Of a stretch of 64,000 nt of DNA, positions 7,442 to 15,788 are shown piece by piece. The DNA is from DMER64 sp964600385 (GTDB lineage Bacteria; Bacteroidota; Bacteroidia; Bacteroidales; UBA932): NCBI GenBank assembly GCA_964600385.1, contig CAZRJC010000002.1:62001-126000 (forward strand), read 5' to 3'. The notes beneath the pieces are model-generated. The model was given only the letters and a program-made list of their open reading frames with translations. It was not told the DNA's origin and did not search any database. Numbering within the stretch: position 1 is the first letter of the stretch; each line of letters starts with the position of its first letter. The position numbers and the translations under genes were made by a program.

Positions 7442-9805
7442 TTAAAAAGTGATCCGGTAATAACCCAAAGGAAGAATACCCGTCTGGTATGTAGTTTTCA
7501 TATCTTCGATTTTGGCATCATAGTCATATGAATAGATATTCTTGCGATTCGTGAAATTTCGGATCTCTGCTCCCAGTTCATGCGTAATCTTCCGCTGGTG
7601 CACCTTTGCCCAAACCTTAATATCGCCCCTGAAGTATAAGGGTAGCTGCGGTTCATAAGCCTCTTCAAAAATATAAACAGTACTTCCGCTTTCTCTTGAA
7701 GCGTCCAGGTCAACCGGAATATAACGCTGGCCACCGGCTAACGCAAATTTTATGTCACCCCCCATGGACCAGATATTATTGGCCGTTGTTGACTTTGTCA
7801 ACTGCAACTCTTTACCAACCAGAATATTAGCCACGTAATTACCATTATAACGTGAATTTCTTACTATATTGTCTATACTTTTGAATTTACTCTGGAACAG
7901 AGAGGCTGTCCCCATATAATACCAGCCGTCGGCAAGAAACCGTTCCACAGTCAGTTCCAACCCGTAATTATACCCTGTTGCTTCGCTCACATAAACACGG
8001 CCGTATTTATCGAAATTCATACCGCTCAGATTGATAACGGAATAATAGGGTTCGTACAGGTCTACGGGAATATTGTACAGATACTGGCCATAAGCCTCTA
8101 CCTTAAACCGGGTTGCAGCAGCCAGCCGCCATTGGTAGCCTACTACCAGATGGTGTGCCCGTGTCATATCAAGGAATTTGTTGGGATAAATCTTACTGTC
8201 TACCGCCTGGGAAAACAATTTGGTCATGTATATTTCCAAACCCTGGTACTGGCTGTGAAGCCCGTATCCGAAAGTCAATTCGTGTTTGGGTGCCAGTTTC
8301 CAGGTAACCCCAACCCTCGGATCAATATTCCAGGTTTGGTTTAATACCAGAAACTGGGCATTAACACCGGCATCCAAAGAGACAGAGGCTGAAGCCCTGT
8401 AGGAAATTTCCGAAAAAGCCTGTAGCTGGAACGTCCATCCTATTTCGTTTACATCCTTGGGATATGTTGTTTTTGAATAATCGTTGGATATGAATTTATA
8501 GGCAAGCCGTTTACCGGACAATCCGGAACGCATGGACAATTTAGGACTGAACTTTACATTATGAACGGCCTGAAGCGTTTGAAACTCCCGCATTAACAAA
8601 GCATCCTGGCTGGGTTCTTTCAATAATGAAACAGGATTCAGGGAGTCTATCTGTGCGGCAAATGACGAATAAGACGACGCCAGTGAAATTTTTATTGATT
8701 GGTTGTGCCCAAGGGGTTTCTGGTACTGTATCCCGGCTACGGACATGGATGATTGTGAAGCTATATCATCAGCATAGGTATAGAAGCCCGATTCACCGTT
8801 TTCCATACTTATATCACCCAATCCACCGAGGGTAAAAAGTGATATGGCTCCACCCTTCTTCAAGGGGATATTAACCTTAGCTGTCCAGTCCTGGTAAGTC
8901 GGAACGGCAGATCCCGTTCCAAAATCAAAACCCAGGTAAGCTAAAACACCCAGAAAAGAATAACGGTAAGACGCCATATAAGACGCCTTCAGTTTTCTGG
9001 AAATGGGGCCTTCCACACCTGCCTCAACACCATTAATACCAATTTGGCCCGTGAATTCATGTTTATCGTAGTTCCCTTCACGTAAACGAATGTCGAAAAC
9101 GCCCGAATAGGCATTCATATATTCTGCGGGGAAGGCACTTGTATAGAAATCCGAGTTGGACAGAGTATTTACATTAAGCATACTTATGGCACCACCCGTT
9201 GCTCCGCCGTCTGCAAAATGGTTGGGATTGTAAACATCTACCCCTTCAATCCTCCACAAAAGTCCAAAAGGCGAGTTGCCACGGACCACAATATCATTAC
9301 TCGAATCGCTGGGAGAGCCTACACCTGCAAAATTCTGAGCCATGCGGGAGATATCATTCATAGCACCTGCATATCTTTGGGCATCGGCCACAGAAAAAGT
9401 CCGTGCAGAAACAGATGCCATATCGTTTACCGGACGCAGTTTATCTCTTTCTGCGGTAATGACAACTTCGCTCACAGCAACCACATCTTCTCTCATAGTT
9501 ACATTCAGGAGGAGCTCTTTACCGGCATTCAGAGGAACGTCATCCATGGATATGGTTTCGAATCCAACACAGGAAAATAGTATGGAGATCTTGCCCACAG
9601 GTACATTGGGGATATTATAATAGCCGTCTATATCTGTATATGTTGTAAGGTAACCGTCACGATTCACCACAACAGCAATACCTACCAGGGGTTGTTCAGA
9701 CACATCATCAACCACCCTGCCTTTAACCGTTTGCACGGTTCCTTGTGCATAAACACAAAAACAAGACAATACAACACAGATTAGGGAAATAATAGTACGT
9801 TTCAA
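7442..9805 (-). CDS. TonB-dependent outer membrane receptor with CarboxypepD-like domain
   Basis: This is a 787-residue outer membrane transporter. A signal peptide (residues 1-20, ending VYAQ) is followed by a carboxypeptidase-regulatory-like domain (VKGRVVDDVSEQPLVGIAVVV, to about residue 110). A plug domain contains NDIVVRGNSPFGLLWRIEG, and the C-terminal beta-barrel ends in the typical GYYRITF with terminal Phe. The start codon is TTG at 9805; no in-frame ATG lies nearby, and a TAAATTTG box is 22 bases upstream. There is no SusD-type partner next to it. The ligand is unknown. A tonB gene lies at 12455, but energy transducers are not always paired by position. Confidence 0.88.
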   Translation of the reverse strand: MKRTIISLICVVLSCFCVYAQGTVQTVKGRVVDDVSEQPLVGIAVVVNRDGYLTTYTDIDGYYNIPNVPVGKISILFSCVGFETISMDDVPLNAGKELLLNVTMREDVVAVSEVVITAERDKLRPVNDMASVSARTFSVADAQRYAGAMNDISRMAQNFAGVGSPSDSSNDIVVRGNSPFGLLWRIEGVDVYNPNHFADGGATGGAISMLNVNTLSNSDFYTSAFPAEYMNAYSGVFDIRLREGNYDKHEFTGQIGINGVEAGVEGPISRKLKASYMASYRYSFLGVLAYLGFDFGTGSAVPTYQDWTAKVNIPLKKGGAISLFTLGGLGDISMENGESGFYTYADDIASQSSMSVAGIQYQKPLGHNQSIKISLASSYSSFAAQIDSLNPVSLLKEPSQDALLMREFQTLQAVHNVKFSPKLSMRSGLSGKRLAYKFISNDYSKTTYPKDVNEIGWTFQLQAFSEISYRASASVSLDAGVNAQFLVLNQTWNIDPRVGVTWKLAPKHELTFGYGLHSQYQGLEIYMTKLFSQAVDSKIYPNKFLDMTRAHHLVVGYQWRLAAATRFKVEAYGQYLYNIPVDLYEPYYSVINLSGMNFDKYGRVYVSEATGYNYGLELTVERFLADGWYYMGTASLFQSKFKSIDNIVRNSRYNGNYVANILVGKELQLTKSTTANNIWSMGGDIKFALAGGQRYIPVDLDASRESGSTVYIFEEAYEPQLPLYFRGDIKVWAKVHQRKITHELGAEIRNFTNRKNIYSYDYDAKIEDMKTTYQTGILPLGYYRITF

Positions 9806-9827
9806 AATCGGGAAATATCTTTAAAAA

Positions 9828-9835
9828 CAAATTTA
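9828..9835 (-). promoter_or_regulatory. -7 promoter box of the TonB-dependent receptor
   Basis: The minus strand reads TAAATTTG, 22 bases before the TTG start codon. No correctly spaced -33 TTG was seen. It lies in the 178-base gap between the receptor gene and mnmG, which also holds the first parS-type site. Confidence 0.4.
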
Positions 9836-9953
9836 ACAAACCAACAAAAATAGCATATTTTTCAATTAAAGTGCAACATGATAATAAGTAGCTTTCCTGT
9901 CAAACAACACTCCATTGAAATTAATAATAAGCATCTTACAGCGCTTATATAAA

Positions 9954-9969
9954 AGTTCCACGTGGAACA
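9954..9969. other. parS-type ParB-binding palindrome, copy 1
   Basis: The core GTTCCACGTGGAAC (9955-9968) is a perfect 14-base palindrome, and with flanking bases it reads AGTTCCACGTGGAACA. It matches the parS consensus TGTTNCACGTGNAACA at all but the first base. It lies 15 bases beyond the mnmG stop codon. The second copy is 315 bases away inside mnmG. In many bacteria parS sites cluster near the replication origin and seed ParB spreading for chromosome segregation. Confidence 0.8.
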
Positions 9970-9983
9970 AAGCCAAAATCATG

Positions 9984-11861
9984 CTACCGGCCTAAGTACA
10001 ACAATAAAACTGAAACATCTGCAGGAGAAACGCCAGGAATGCGTGATGCCTGGCCAATCGTTCGTGGATGTATTTTCTGTAGCTTTTGTCTTGACTCCAT
10101 AGACAATGATTTCATAGAAGAAAAATCTAAGGTATCCGGTATTATTACTTTGTCAAGTCTAAGAATTTTCTCAGCGAAAGCCCCCTCCCGTTCTATATAG
10201 CCCTTGTACTTTATGGCTATTTCAACTGATTCATAAATTTCTTCTGCCAAAGGATTATCATCAATTAGTGTTCCACGTGGAACAAACGGAAGCAAATGTG
10301 AAAGGTCCACCTGTGGCCTTGAAATCAAATCAACATATTTCTTTTTTTGAGTCACAGGAGTAGACCCGACATTATTTAAAACCTGATTAGCATCTTGGGG
10401 GTTTATTGACTCATTTTCAAAAAAAGCAAGAAGTTTGTTACGTTCTGAAAACTTATTTCTGAATAAGTCATACCTGTCTTTTGTGGCCAGTCCAAGATTG
10501 TATCCAATTTGAGTTAACCTTTCATCGGCGTTGTCTTGTCTGAGCAGTATCCTGTATTCTGCTCTTGAAGTAAACATACGATAAGGTTCGTCTACGCCCT
10601 TCGTTACCAAGTCATCTATCAGAACACCTATATAAGCTTCATTGCGACTCAGTACAAAGGGCAGCAGATTATTAATCTTATGGTGCGCATTTATTCCAGC
10701 CATCAACCCTTGAGCTGCGGCCTCTTCATATCCGGTAGTCCCATTAATTTGTCCGGCAAAAAACAAATTAGGAATATTTTTTACTTCCAGAGAATGCGAT
10801 AATTGAGTTGGGGGAAAGTAGTCGTACTCAATAGCATAAGCAGGACGGTAGCAAATGGCATTCCCCAGCCCTTTGATCTTTCTAAGTGCCTGGAATTGAA
10901 TGTCTATTGGGAGTGACGAAGAAAAACCCTGCAAATAAAATTCGTTGGAATTCCAGCCTTCAGGCTCTAAAAAAAGCGGATGTTGATCCTTCCCTGCAAA
11001 AGTTCTGAGTTTATCTTCAATACTTGGACAATAACGAGGGCCTCTTCCGGCAATTCTTCCACTGAACAAAGGGGAGTCATCAAAACCAGTTCTCAGAGTA
11101 TCGTGAACATCGCTATTTGTGTATAGCAGGTAACAAAACTTTTGTTCTCCTCTTGCTTGAATTTCTGAGGGGATGTTAAGAAATGAAAATCTACGTGGTC
11201 TTGTATCACCCGGTTGAGTTTTCAAAGCAGCAAAATCTACTGATCTCCCGTCTATCCTTGGAGGGGTCCCGGTCTTCATTCTGTCAACCGTAACACCTCT
11301 CGACCGGAGTTGCTCGGTAAGTCCGATAGAAGGAGGTTCTCCTATCCTTCCTGCCTGAGTTGTATTTTGTCCTATAAATATTTTCCCGTTAAGAAATGTG
11401 CCGTTTGTAAGAATGACCGCTCTTGTCCCGAATTCCATTCCAAGTTCAGTTCGTACACCTGTCAGATTATCATTACTAAAAAGTAAGGACACAACCTGGT
11501 CTTGCCATATATGCAAGTTTTTAGTGTTCTCCAGACAGGAACGCATTTCAGAAGAGTATAGCATTCTATCGCACTGTGCTCTGGGACTCCACATGGCGGG
11601 TCCTTTTGAAAGGTTTAGCATCCTGAACTGAATAGTGCTTTTATCTGTAATCAGACCCATGACACCGCCCAATGCATCTATTTCTCTGACTATCTGTCCT
11701 TTAGCAATTCCACCAATAGATGGATTACAGGACATTTGAGCCATTTTGCCCATATCCATAGTCACCATTAAGGTTTTGGATCCCAATAAAGCAGCAGTAC
11801 GGGCAGCTTCACAACCGGCATGACCGGCCCCTACAACTATTATATCATAATTTTCTCTCAC
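9984..11861 (-). CDS. mnmG: tRNA uridine-5-carboxymethylaminomethyl modification enzyme MnmG (GidA)
   Basis: This 625-residue FAD protein works with MnmE to put the carboxymethylaminomethyl group on wobble uridine 34 of several tRNAs. The N-terminal dinucleotide fold reads IIVVGAGHAGCEAARTAALLG. The family signatures SCNPSIGGIAKGQIVREIDALGG and GTPPRIDGRSVDF are present. The C-terminal helical domain, which binds MnmE and tRNA, ends near GVSPADVSVLLLYLGR. The start overlaps the end of ybeY by 17 bases, so the two are probably co-transcribed. A perfect parS palindrome lies inside the gene, encoding part of FVPRGTLID. gidA is a classic neighbour of the replication origin in many bacteria. Confidence 0.96.
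   Translation of the reverse strand: MRENYDIIVVGAGHAGCEAARTAALLGSKTLMVTMDMGKMAQMSCNPSIGGIAKGQIVREIDALGGVMGLITDKSTIQFRMLNLSKGPAMWSPRAQCDRMLYSSEMRSCLENTKNLHIWQDQVVSLLFSNDNLTGVRTELGMEFGTRAVILTNGTFLNGKIFIGQNTTQAGRIGEPPSIGLTEQLRSRGVTVDRMKTGTPPRIDGRSVDFAALKTQPGDTRPRRFSFLNIPSEIQARGEQKFCYLLYTNSDVHDTLRTGFDDSPLFSGRIAGRGPRYCPSIEDKLRTFAGKDQHPLFLEPEGWNSNEFYLQGFSSSLPIDIQFQALRKIKGLGNAICYRPAYAIEYDYFPPTQLSHSLEVKNIPNLFFAGQINGTTGYEEAAAQGLMAGINAHHKINNLLPFVLSRNEAYIGVLIDDLVTKGVDEPYRMFTSRAEYRILLRQDNADERLTQIGYNLGLATKDRYDLFRNKFSERNKLLAFFENESINPQDANQVLNNVGSTPVTQKKKYVDLISRPQVDLSHLLPFVPRGTLIDDNPLAEEIYESVEIAIKYKGYIEREGAFAEKILRLDKVIIPDTLDFSSMKSLSMESRQKLQKIHPRTIGQASRIPGVSPADVSVLLLYLGR
10269..10284. other. parS-type ParB-binding palindrome, copy 2 (inside mnmG)
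   Basis: TGTTCCACGTGGAACA is a perfect 16-base palindrome and a full match to parS consensus TGTTNCACGTGNAACA. It lies within the mnmG coding sequence. A chance perfect match 315 bases from another near-perfect one is very unlikely. Confidence 0.88.
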
Positions 11862-12285
11862 CGTAATCCTCTGTAAATAATAACAGGTAATAATCCTCTT
11901 TTGATCTCATAATCACTTTCTCCTCCTCACTTTCATCGTTGTAACCGAGCAAATGTAATACACCATGAACCATTACACGTAATAATTCGTTATAAAAAGT
12001 TACTTTGTAATAAAGAGCATTATCATTGACAGTATTGATGTCAATAAAAACATCTCCCGAAACACGATGTCGTTCATCATCATAAGGAAAAGTGATGACA
12101 TCTGTACAATAATCGTGCTGTAAAAAACGAACATTCATATTACGTAAATATTCGGATGAACAAAAGATAATATTAATATCTCCCGGACAATGTTTCTCGC
12201 TTATTATTACGTTGTTAAGCCAATGTTTTATGGCACGTCTATTGCATACTCTGTAAGTGACGTCCTGATTGTAAAAAAGTATCAT
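11845..12285 (-). CDS. ybeY: Endoribonuclease YbeY (rRNA maturation factor)
   Basis: YbeY is a metal-dependent RNase needed for 16S rRNA 3'-end maturation and ribosome quality control. The chosen ATG at 12285 (MILFYNQDVTYRV) gives 146 residues. An upstream in-frame ATG at 12309 overlaps the -7 box and is unlikely. The core DVITFPYDDE and SGDVFIDINTV are present. The metal motif reads HGVLHLLGYND, so the third ligand of the usual HGxLHLxGYDH motif is Asp rather than His. I believe this variant is usual in Bacteroidota, but I could not check. The gene overlaps mnmG by 17 bases. Confidence 0.88.
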   Translation of the reverse strand: MILFYNQDVTYRVCNRRAIKHWLNNVIISEKHCPGDINIIFCSSEYLRNMNVRFLQHDYCTDVITFPYDDERHRVSGDVFIDINTVNDNALYYKVTFYNELLRVMVHGVLHLLGYNDESEEEKVIMRSKEDYYLLLFTEDYGERKL

Positions 12286-12306
12286 AAAGCACAATTTTAG
12301 ACGCCC

Positions 12307-12314
12307 CAAAAGTA
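12307..12314 (-). promoter_or_regulatory. -7 promoter box of ybeY-mnmG
   Basis: The minus strand reads TACTTTTG, 21 bases before the ATG at 12285. It overlaps the alternative ATG at 12309, which supports the shorter ybeY reading. It is divergent from the tRNA promoter at 12320-12349. Confidence 0.5.
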
Positions 12315-12319
12315 CGAAA

Positions 12320-12349
12320 TTGTTTTTTAAAATATTTTTTTTACATTTG
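12320..12349 (+). promoter_or_regulatory. Promoter of tRNA-Ala and tonB (TTG, 19-base spacer, TACATTTG)
   Basis: TTG at 12320-12322, a 19-base spacer, then TACATTTG at 12342-12349. Both elements and the spacing fit the Bacteroidetes vegetative promoter very well. The tRNA gene begins 12 bases after the end of the box. It is the best promoter match in the window. Confidence 0.7.
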
Positions 12350-12360
12350 CAAGCCCTGAC

Positions 12361-12434
12361 GGGCCATTAGCTCAGTTGGCTAGAGCGCTTGCATGGCATG
12401 CACGAGGTCGTCGGTTCGATTCCGACATGGTCCA
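12361..12434 (+). tRNA. tRNA-Ala (anticodon GGC)
   Basis: The 74-base cloverleaf folds cleanly. The acceptor GGGCCAT pairs with ATGGTCC. The D arm is GCTC/GAGC. The anticodon loop ATGGCAT gives anticodon GGC, reading GCC and GCU alanine codons. The T arm is GTCGG/CCGAC with loop TTCGATT. The discriminator is A, and CCA is not encoded. The anticodon stem CTTGC/GCACG has a U-C mismatch at the second pair (28-42), where a fully paired stem would read GCAAG. The tRNA shares a promoter with tonB, whose ATG is 20 bases downstream. Confidence 0.93.
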
Positions 12435-12454
12435 CAAAATTTAAAATAACAAAA

Positions 12455-13150
12455 ATGGAAACCAAAAAAAATCCGAAAGTTGATCTTGAGAACAAAAAGG
12501 TATTGTTCGTTGAGTTCGGTTTGATTATCTCACTTGTTGTTGTATTAGGGGCATTTGAGTATAAGACATACGATAAAGATCTCTCAATGCTGGATACTGG
12601 TATGCAGATTACAGTTGAGGAAGAGCAGATCCCTATAACCATGGAAACTCCTCCCCCTCCTCCGGAAATGCCTAAAGCACCTGTTCTTTCAGAGGTTATC
12701 GAAATTGTTGAAGATGATATTACCATTGAGGAAGATATAATAGTTAATACTGAAGACGATGCTTCCCTTGGGATTGAGATCAAAGAATATGTTTCCTCTG
12801 CCGGAGAAGAAGAAGTTGTTGAAGAAGAAGCTATTCCCCTCGCCATAGTGGAAGAAAAACCCAAATTCATGGGAGGTGATGAAAACACCTTCACAAAATG
12901 GGTTTTTGAAAGGATTGTATATCCCGAGGTGGCTAAAGAAAACGGGGTTCAGGGTCGTGTAGTTCTTTCCTTTATTGTAGATGCAGATGGTCAGGTAAAG
13001 AACGTTGTGGTTCTTCGTGGCGTTGACCCTTCAATAGACAAGGAAGCTGTTCGCGTAGTTTCTTCATCTCCCAAGTGGACCCCCGGAAGACAACGTGATA
13101 AAGCAGTAAAGGTAAAATACAATTTCCCCTTGAACTTCCAGTTACGCTAG
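12455..13150 (+). CDS. tonB: TonB-family energy transducer
   Basis: This 231-residue protein couples the inner membrane proton motive force to outer membrane receptors. It has a short cytoplasmic start (METKKNPKVDLENKK), one membrane helix at about residues 17-38, and a proline run (ETPPPPPEMPKAP). A long acidic periplasmic linker follows. The C-terminal TonB domain (about residues 150-231) includes VYPEVAKENGVQGRVVLSF. The frame is open further upstream into the tRNA gene, but ATG 12455 is the first sensible start. The ExbB and ExbD genes are not nearby. It is followed by a terminator at 13172-13201. Confidence 0.9.
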   Translation: METKKNPKVDLENKKVLFVEFGLIISLVVVLGAFEYKTYDKDLSMLDTGMQITVEEEQIPITMETPPPPPEMPKAPVLSEVIEIVEDDITIEEDIIVNTEDDASLGIEIKEYVSSAGEEEVVEEEAIPLAIVEEKPKFMGGDENTFTKWVFERIVYPEVAKENGVQGRVVLSFIVDADGQVKNVVVLRGVDPSIDKEAVRVVSSSPKWTPGRQRDKAVKVKYNFPLNFQLR

Positions 13151-13171
13151 ATATTTAACAATGGATTTATA

Positions 13172-13201
13172 GAGCGCTCCATAAAAAGGGCGCTTTTTTT
13201 T
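13172..13201 (+). terminator. Intrinsic terminator after tonB
   Basis: The stem AGCGCTC (13173-13179) pairs with GGGCGCT (13188-13194), with one G-T wobble. The loop is about 8 bases, followed by a run of eight T. It ends only 7 bases before the hflX ATG, so hflX needs either readthrough or a promoter overlapping this element. Confidence 0.8.
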
Positions 13202-13208
13202 ACACCGT

Positions 13209-14348
13209 ATGGATACATTAAAAGAAGAAAAGAAAGATAAAGCAGTATTTGTAAGCATCCTTCGTCCCAGAACAGATGAATTGCTGTTTAATGAGTATTT
13301 GGATGAACTGGAATTTTTGGCCGAGACTGCCGGATTGGAAGCAACCGGACGTTTTATACAAAAAATGGAAAAGCCAAACCAGAATACTTATATTGGCAGT
13401 GGTAAAATTCAGGAATTGGCCGAATATATTAAAATAGAGGAAATTTCTGTAGTCGTATTCGACGATGAGTTGTCCGGTTCACAGTTACGAAATCTTGAAA
13501 AAGAACTGGAGTGCAGGATACTTGACCGAACTAATCTTATTTTGGATATTTTTGCTCAGCGTGCTAAAACAGCATATGCTAAAACTCAGGTTGAATTGGC
13601 GCAATATCAATATCTTCTGCCTCGTCTTACACGCATGTGGACTCACCTTGAAAGACAACGCGGTGGTATTGGCATGCGTGGTCCCGGTGAATCTCAGTTG
13701 GAAACTGACCGACGTATTATTCTCGATAAGATTTCCCGCCTGAAAGATCAACTTAAAAAGATTGATCGCCAGATGATTTCCCAAAGAGGTAACAGGGGAT
13801 CATTAGTTAGGGTTGCACTTGTTGGTTATACTAACGTTGGTAAAAGCACTATCATGAATCTACTGGCCAAAACAGAAGTTTTTGCTGAGAATAAATTATT
13901 TGCCACACTTGATACAACAGTCAGAAAAGTAGTTTTTGAAAATATCCCTTTCCTGCTAAGTGATACCGTTGGTTTTATAAGAAAACTGCCGACTCAATTG
14001 GTAGAGTCGTTTAAAAGCACACTCGATGAAGTACGGGAAAGCGATGTTCTCATTCACGTAGTGGACATTTCGCATCCCAATTTCGAGGAAATGATGCATG
14101 TAGTAAATCAGACATTACAGGAAATTGGTTGTTCAGAAAAGCCTGTATTTCTGTTATTTAACAAAATAGATCTTTACCACGGGGACATTCAGGCACTAAG
14201 AGAAACGTGGATGGCAAAAATCCATACTCCAAGCTTGTTTATTTCTGCCAAAGAGAAGATAAATATTGATAAGTTACGCAAGGACCTTTATAATATTGTA
14301 GCCGAGGTGCAGGCCGGCAGATATCCTTTCGGGAATTTCCTTTGGTAA
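13209..14348 (+). CDS. hflX: Ribosome-splitting GTPase HflX
   Basis: This 379-residue GTPase of the HflX family binds the 50S subunit and splits stalled or hibernating ribosomes. The N-terminal nucleotide-binding domain carries TYIGSGKIQELAEY. The linker has the family signature GGIGMRGPGESQLETDRR. The G domain shows G1 GYTNVGKST, G3 DTVGFIRKLP and G4 NKID. The gene sits between a tonB terminator and a convergent hydrolase gene 3 bases away. No standard promoter box was found between the terminator and the ATG, so expression may depend on tonB readthrough. Confident in function. Confidence 0.94.
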   Translation: MDTLKEEKKDKAVFVSILRPRTDELLFNEYLDELEFLAETAGLEATGRFIQKMEKPNQNTYIGSGKIQELAEYIKIEEISVVVFDDELSGSQLRNLEKELECRILDRTNLILDIFAQRAKTAYAKTQVELAQYQYLLPRLTRMWTHLERQRGGIGMRGPGESQLETDRRIILDKISRLKDQLKKIDRQMISQRGNRGSLVRVALVGYTNVGKSTIMNLLAKTEVFAENKLFATLDTTVRKVVFENIPFLLSDTVGFIRKLPTQLVESFKSTLDEVRESDVLIHVVDISHPNFEEMMHVVNQTLQEIGCSEKPVFLLFNKIDLYHGDIQALRETWMAKIHTPSLFISAKEKINIDKLRKDLYNIVAEVQAGRYPFGNFLW

Positions 14349-14351
14349 CGT

Positions 14352-15140
14352 TCAGGAACAGAATCTGATAATTTCCTCTACAACCTTATCTGGTTCTTCA
14401 ATAAATCCCTGGTGACCACTGTTTTCGAGGAATACTGTTGTTGCTTTGGGATACTTATCAACTAAAATATGTGCACGATCCATAGTAATGAATTGATCTT
14501 CAGATCCAAAGAAAAACAATAAAGGACAATTAATCTTTAATAGCATTTCTTCATAGGAAGGACGTTCTATCATTCCTTTTAATGAAGCAACAATGCCCTC
14601 GGGATCATGAACCATGGCCGATCCAATCGCTTCATCTATGAATCTTTCAAAGGATTTTCGGTTTTTGGGCGCATATACAAGTGGCATGAAATGTTCAATT
14701 ACATCTTGTATTTTACCTGCTTCAATCTGAGATATTTCCTGTACTCTTATTCGTTTTTTTTCTTCAGAATCAGCAAAAGGTGTTGAATGAATAAGAACAA
14801 GTGAATGGACAGCCTGTGGATAATCCAATGTAAAAGCCTGTGCAACATACCCACCCATTGAATGACCTGCCAGAGTCACACATTGGATTCCTTCTTTGTC
14901 CAGATATGCTTTGACAACTGCAGCCTGGCGGGACATGGTATTCACGTCATAAGTACCGCTCATACCGTGACCTGGCAGGTCAAAAATAATAATTCTGTAA
15001 TTCTCTTTAATCAAAGGGACAAAACTGTCCCATATTTCCATGGTTTCCAGATATCCGTGAAGCAGCACAATGGGTGTTTTATCCGTCTTTGTATCAAAAA
15101 CACGGACAGGAATGTCTTGAAGAATAGTAAAAGAGTTCAT
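14352..15140 (-). CDS. Alpha/beta hydrolase
   Basis: This 262-residue protein starts at the ATG at 15140 (MNSFTILQDIPVRVFD); an upstream in-frame ATG at 15170 is less likely. It has the alpha/beta-hydrolase fold. The oxyanion strand reads PIVLLHGYLE, the nucleophile elbow is LAGHSMGGYVA (Ser), the acid is in FFGSEDQFI and the catalytic His is in SGHQGFIEEPD. There is no signal peptide, so it is cytoplasmic. The family covers esterases, C-C hydrolases and others, and the substrate is not predictable. It converges on hflX with a 3-base gap and is divergent from the lipoprotein gene at 15183. Confidence 0.8.
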   Translation of the reverse strand: MNSFTILQDIPVRVFDTKTDKTPIVLLHGYLETMEIWDSFVPLIKENYRIIIFDLPGHGMSGTYDVNTMSRQAAVVKAYLDKEGIQCVTLAGHSMGGYVAQAFTLDYPQAVHSLVLIHSTPFADSEEKKRIRVQEISQIEAGKIQDVIEHFMPLVYAPKNRKSFERFIDEAIGSAMVHDPEGIVASLKGMIERPSYEEMLLKINCPLLFFFGSEDQFITMDRAHILVDKYPKATTVFLENSGHQGFIEEPDKVVEEIIRFCS

Positions 15141-15154
15141 TATTAAATATTTAT

Positions 15155-15162
15155 TATTTTTG
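15155..15162 (+). promoter_or_regulatory. -7 promoter box of the 15183 lipoprotein gene
   Basis: TATTTTTG, 20 bases before the TTG start codon at 15183. The region is AT-rich, so chance is possible. Confidence 0.35.
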
Positions 15163-15182
15163 TTCAGCAAATTAACAACAAA

Positions 15183-15788
15183 TTGAGTAATTCAAAATTC
15201 ATAGTTTTTCTGGCGGCAACAGCATTATTATGCATTTCTATCCACGGCTGTACAAAGAATCCCGCAAAATACGTTAATAACGTGTATCAGGGAACCTGGC
15301 AGATAGATACTTCCAAAGTTAACGTTTCAATAACCGTTGATGCCGGCGATGCTGCCAAATTACAGCAATTTATCCCTTTTATCACAGAAAACTATCAGGA
15401 TATCAGATTACTTATCAAAGAGCCTTCAAACATAATCGTATCTGCCACCTCATCTGAAGATCCATATTCCGGAAGTTATACTCTGGTATTCAGTTCGGGG
15501 ATGACAAGAACAGGAAACTATAAACTCGCCGGGAATATTTTATATCTGAATTTATCAGACAATTACGGCCATTCCTACACAATACCCTGTCAGGCAGATG
15601 GTTCCTCCATGCAGATATTCTATTCAACCCCATACATGAAAGCAGTATTACTGGATTACATAGAAACGCACTATCCACAACATTCAGAACTCATTTCATC
15701 TGTTGTATCCGGCATCGTATTCACTATCGAGGGCCTGGGTTTTTACAATACAAGAACTCGCGGTTCAGTCGGGCAATATGAGCAATAG
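15183..15788 (+). CDS. Putative lipoprotein of unknown function
   Basis: This is a 201-residue protein with a TTG start and a signal peptide ending in ALLCISIHGC, which looks like a lipobox with the lipid cysteine at about residue 23. The mature part begins TKNPAKYVNNVYQGTWQIDTS and seems to be a small beta-rich domain of the lipocalin-like kind often called DUF4923 in Bacteroidales; that link is tentative. It is probably anchored in the outer membrane. Its last 65 bases overlap the convergent frdB gene. I do not recognise a specific role. Confidence 0.65.
   Translation: MSNSKFIVFLAATALLCISIHGCTKNPAKYVNNVYQGTWQIDTSKVNVSITVDAGDAAKLQQFIPFITENYQDIRLLIKEPSNIIVSATSSEDPYSGSYTLVFSSGMTRTGNYKLAGNILYLNLSDNYGHSYTIPCQADGSSMQIFYSTPYMKAVLLDYIETHYPQHSELISSVVSGIVFTIEGLGFYNTRTRGSVGQYEQ

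Noticed and set aside
12367..12894. Open frame of 175 codons on the minus strand opposite tRNA-Ala and tonB
   Set aside because: It is serine-rich because it mirrors the acidic linker of tonB, and it overlaps a clear tRNA and a clear tonB.
14815..14823. A perfect DnaA box (TGTGGATAA) inside the hydrolase gene
   Set aside because: It is isolated, with no AT-rich tract or further boxes nearby; one such match is expected by chance.
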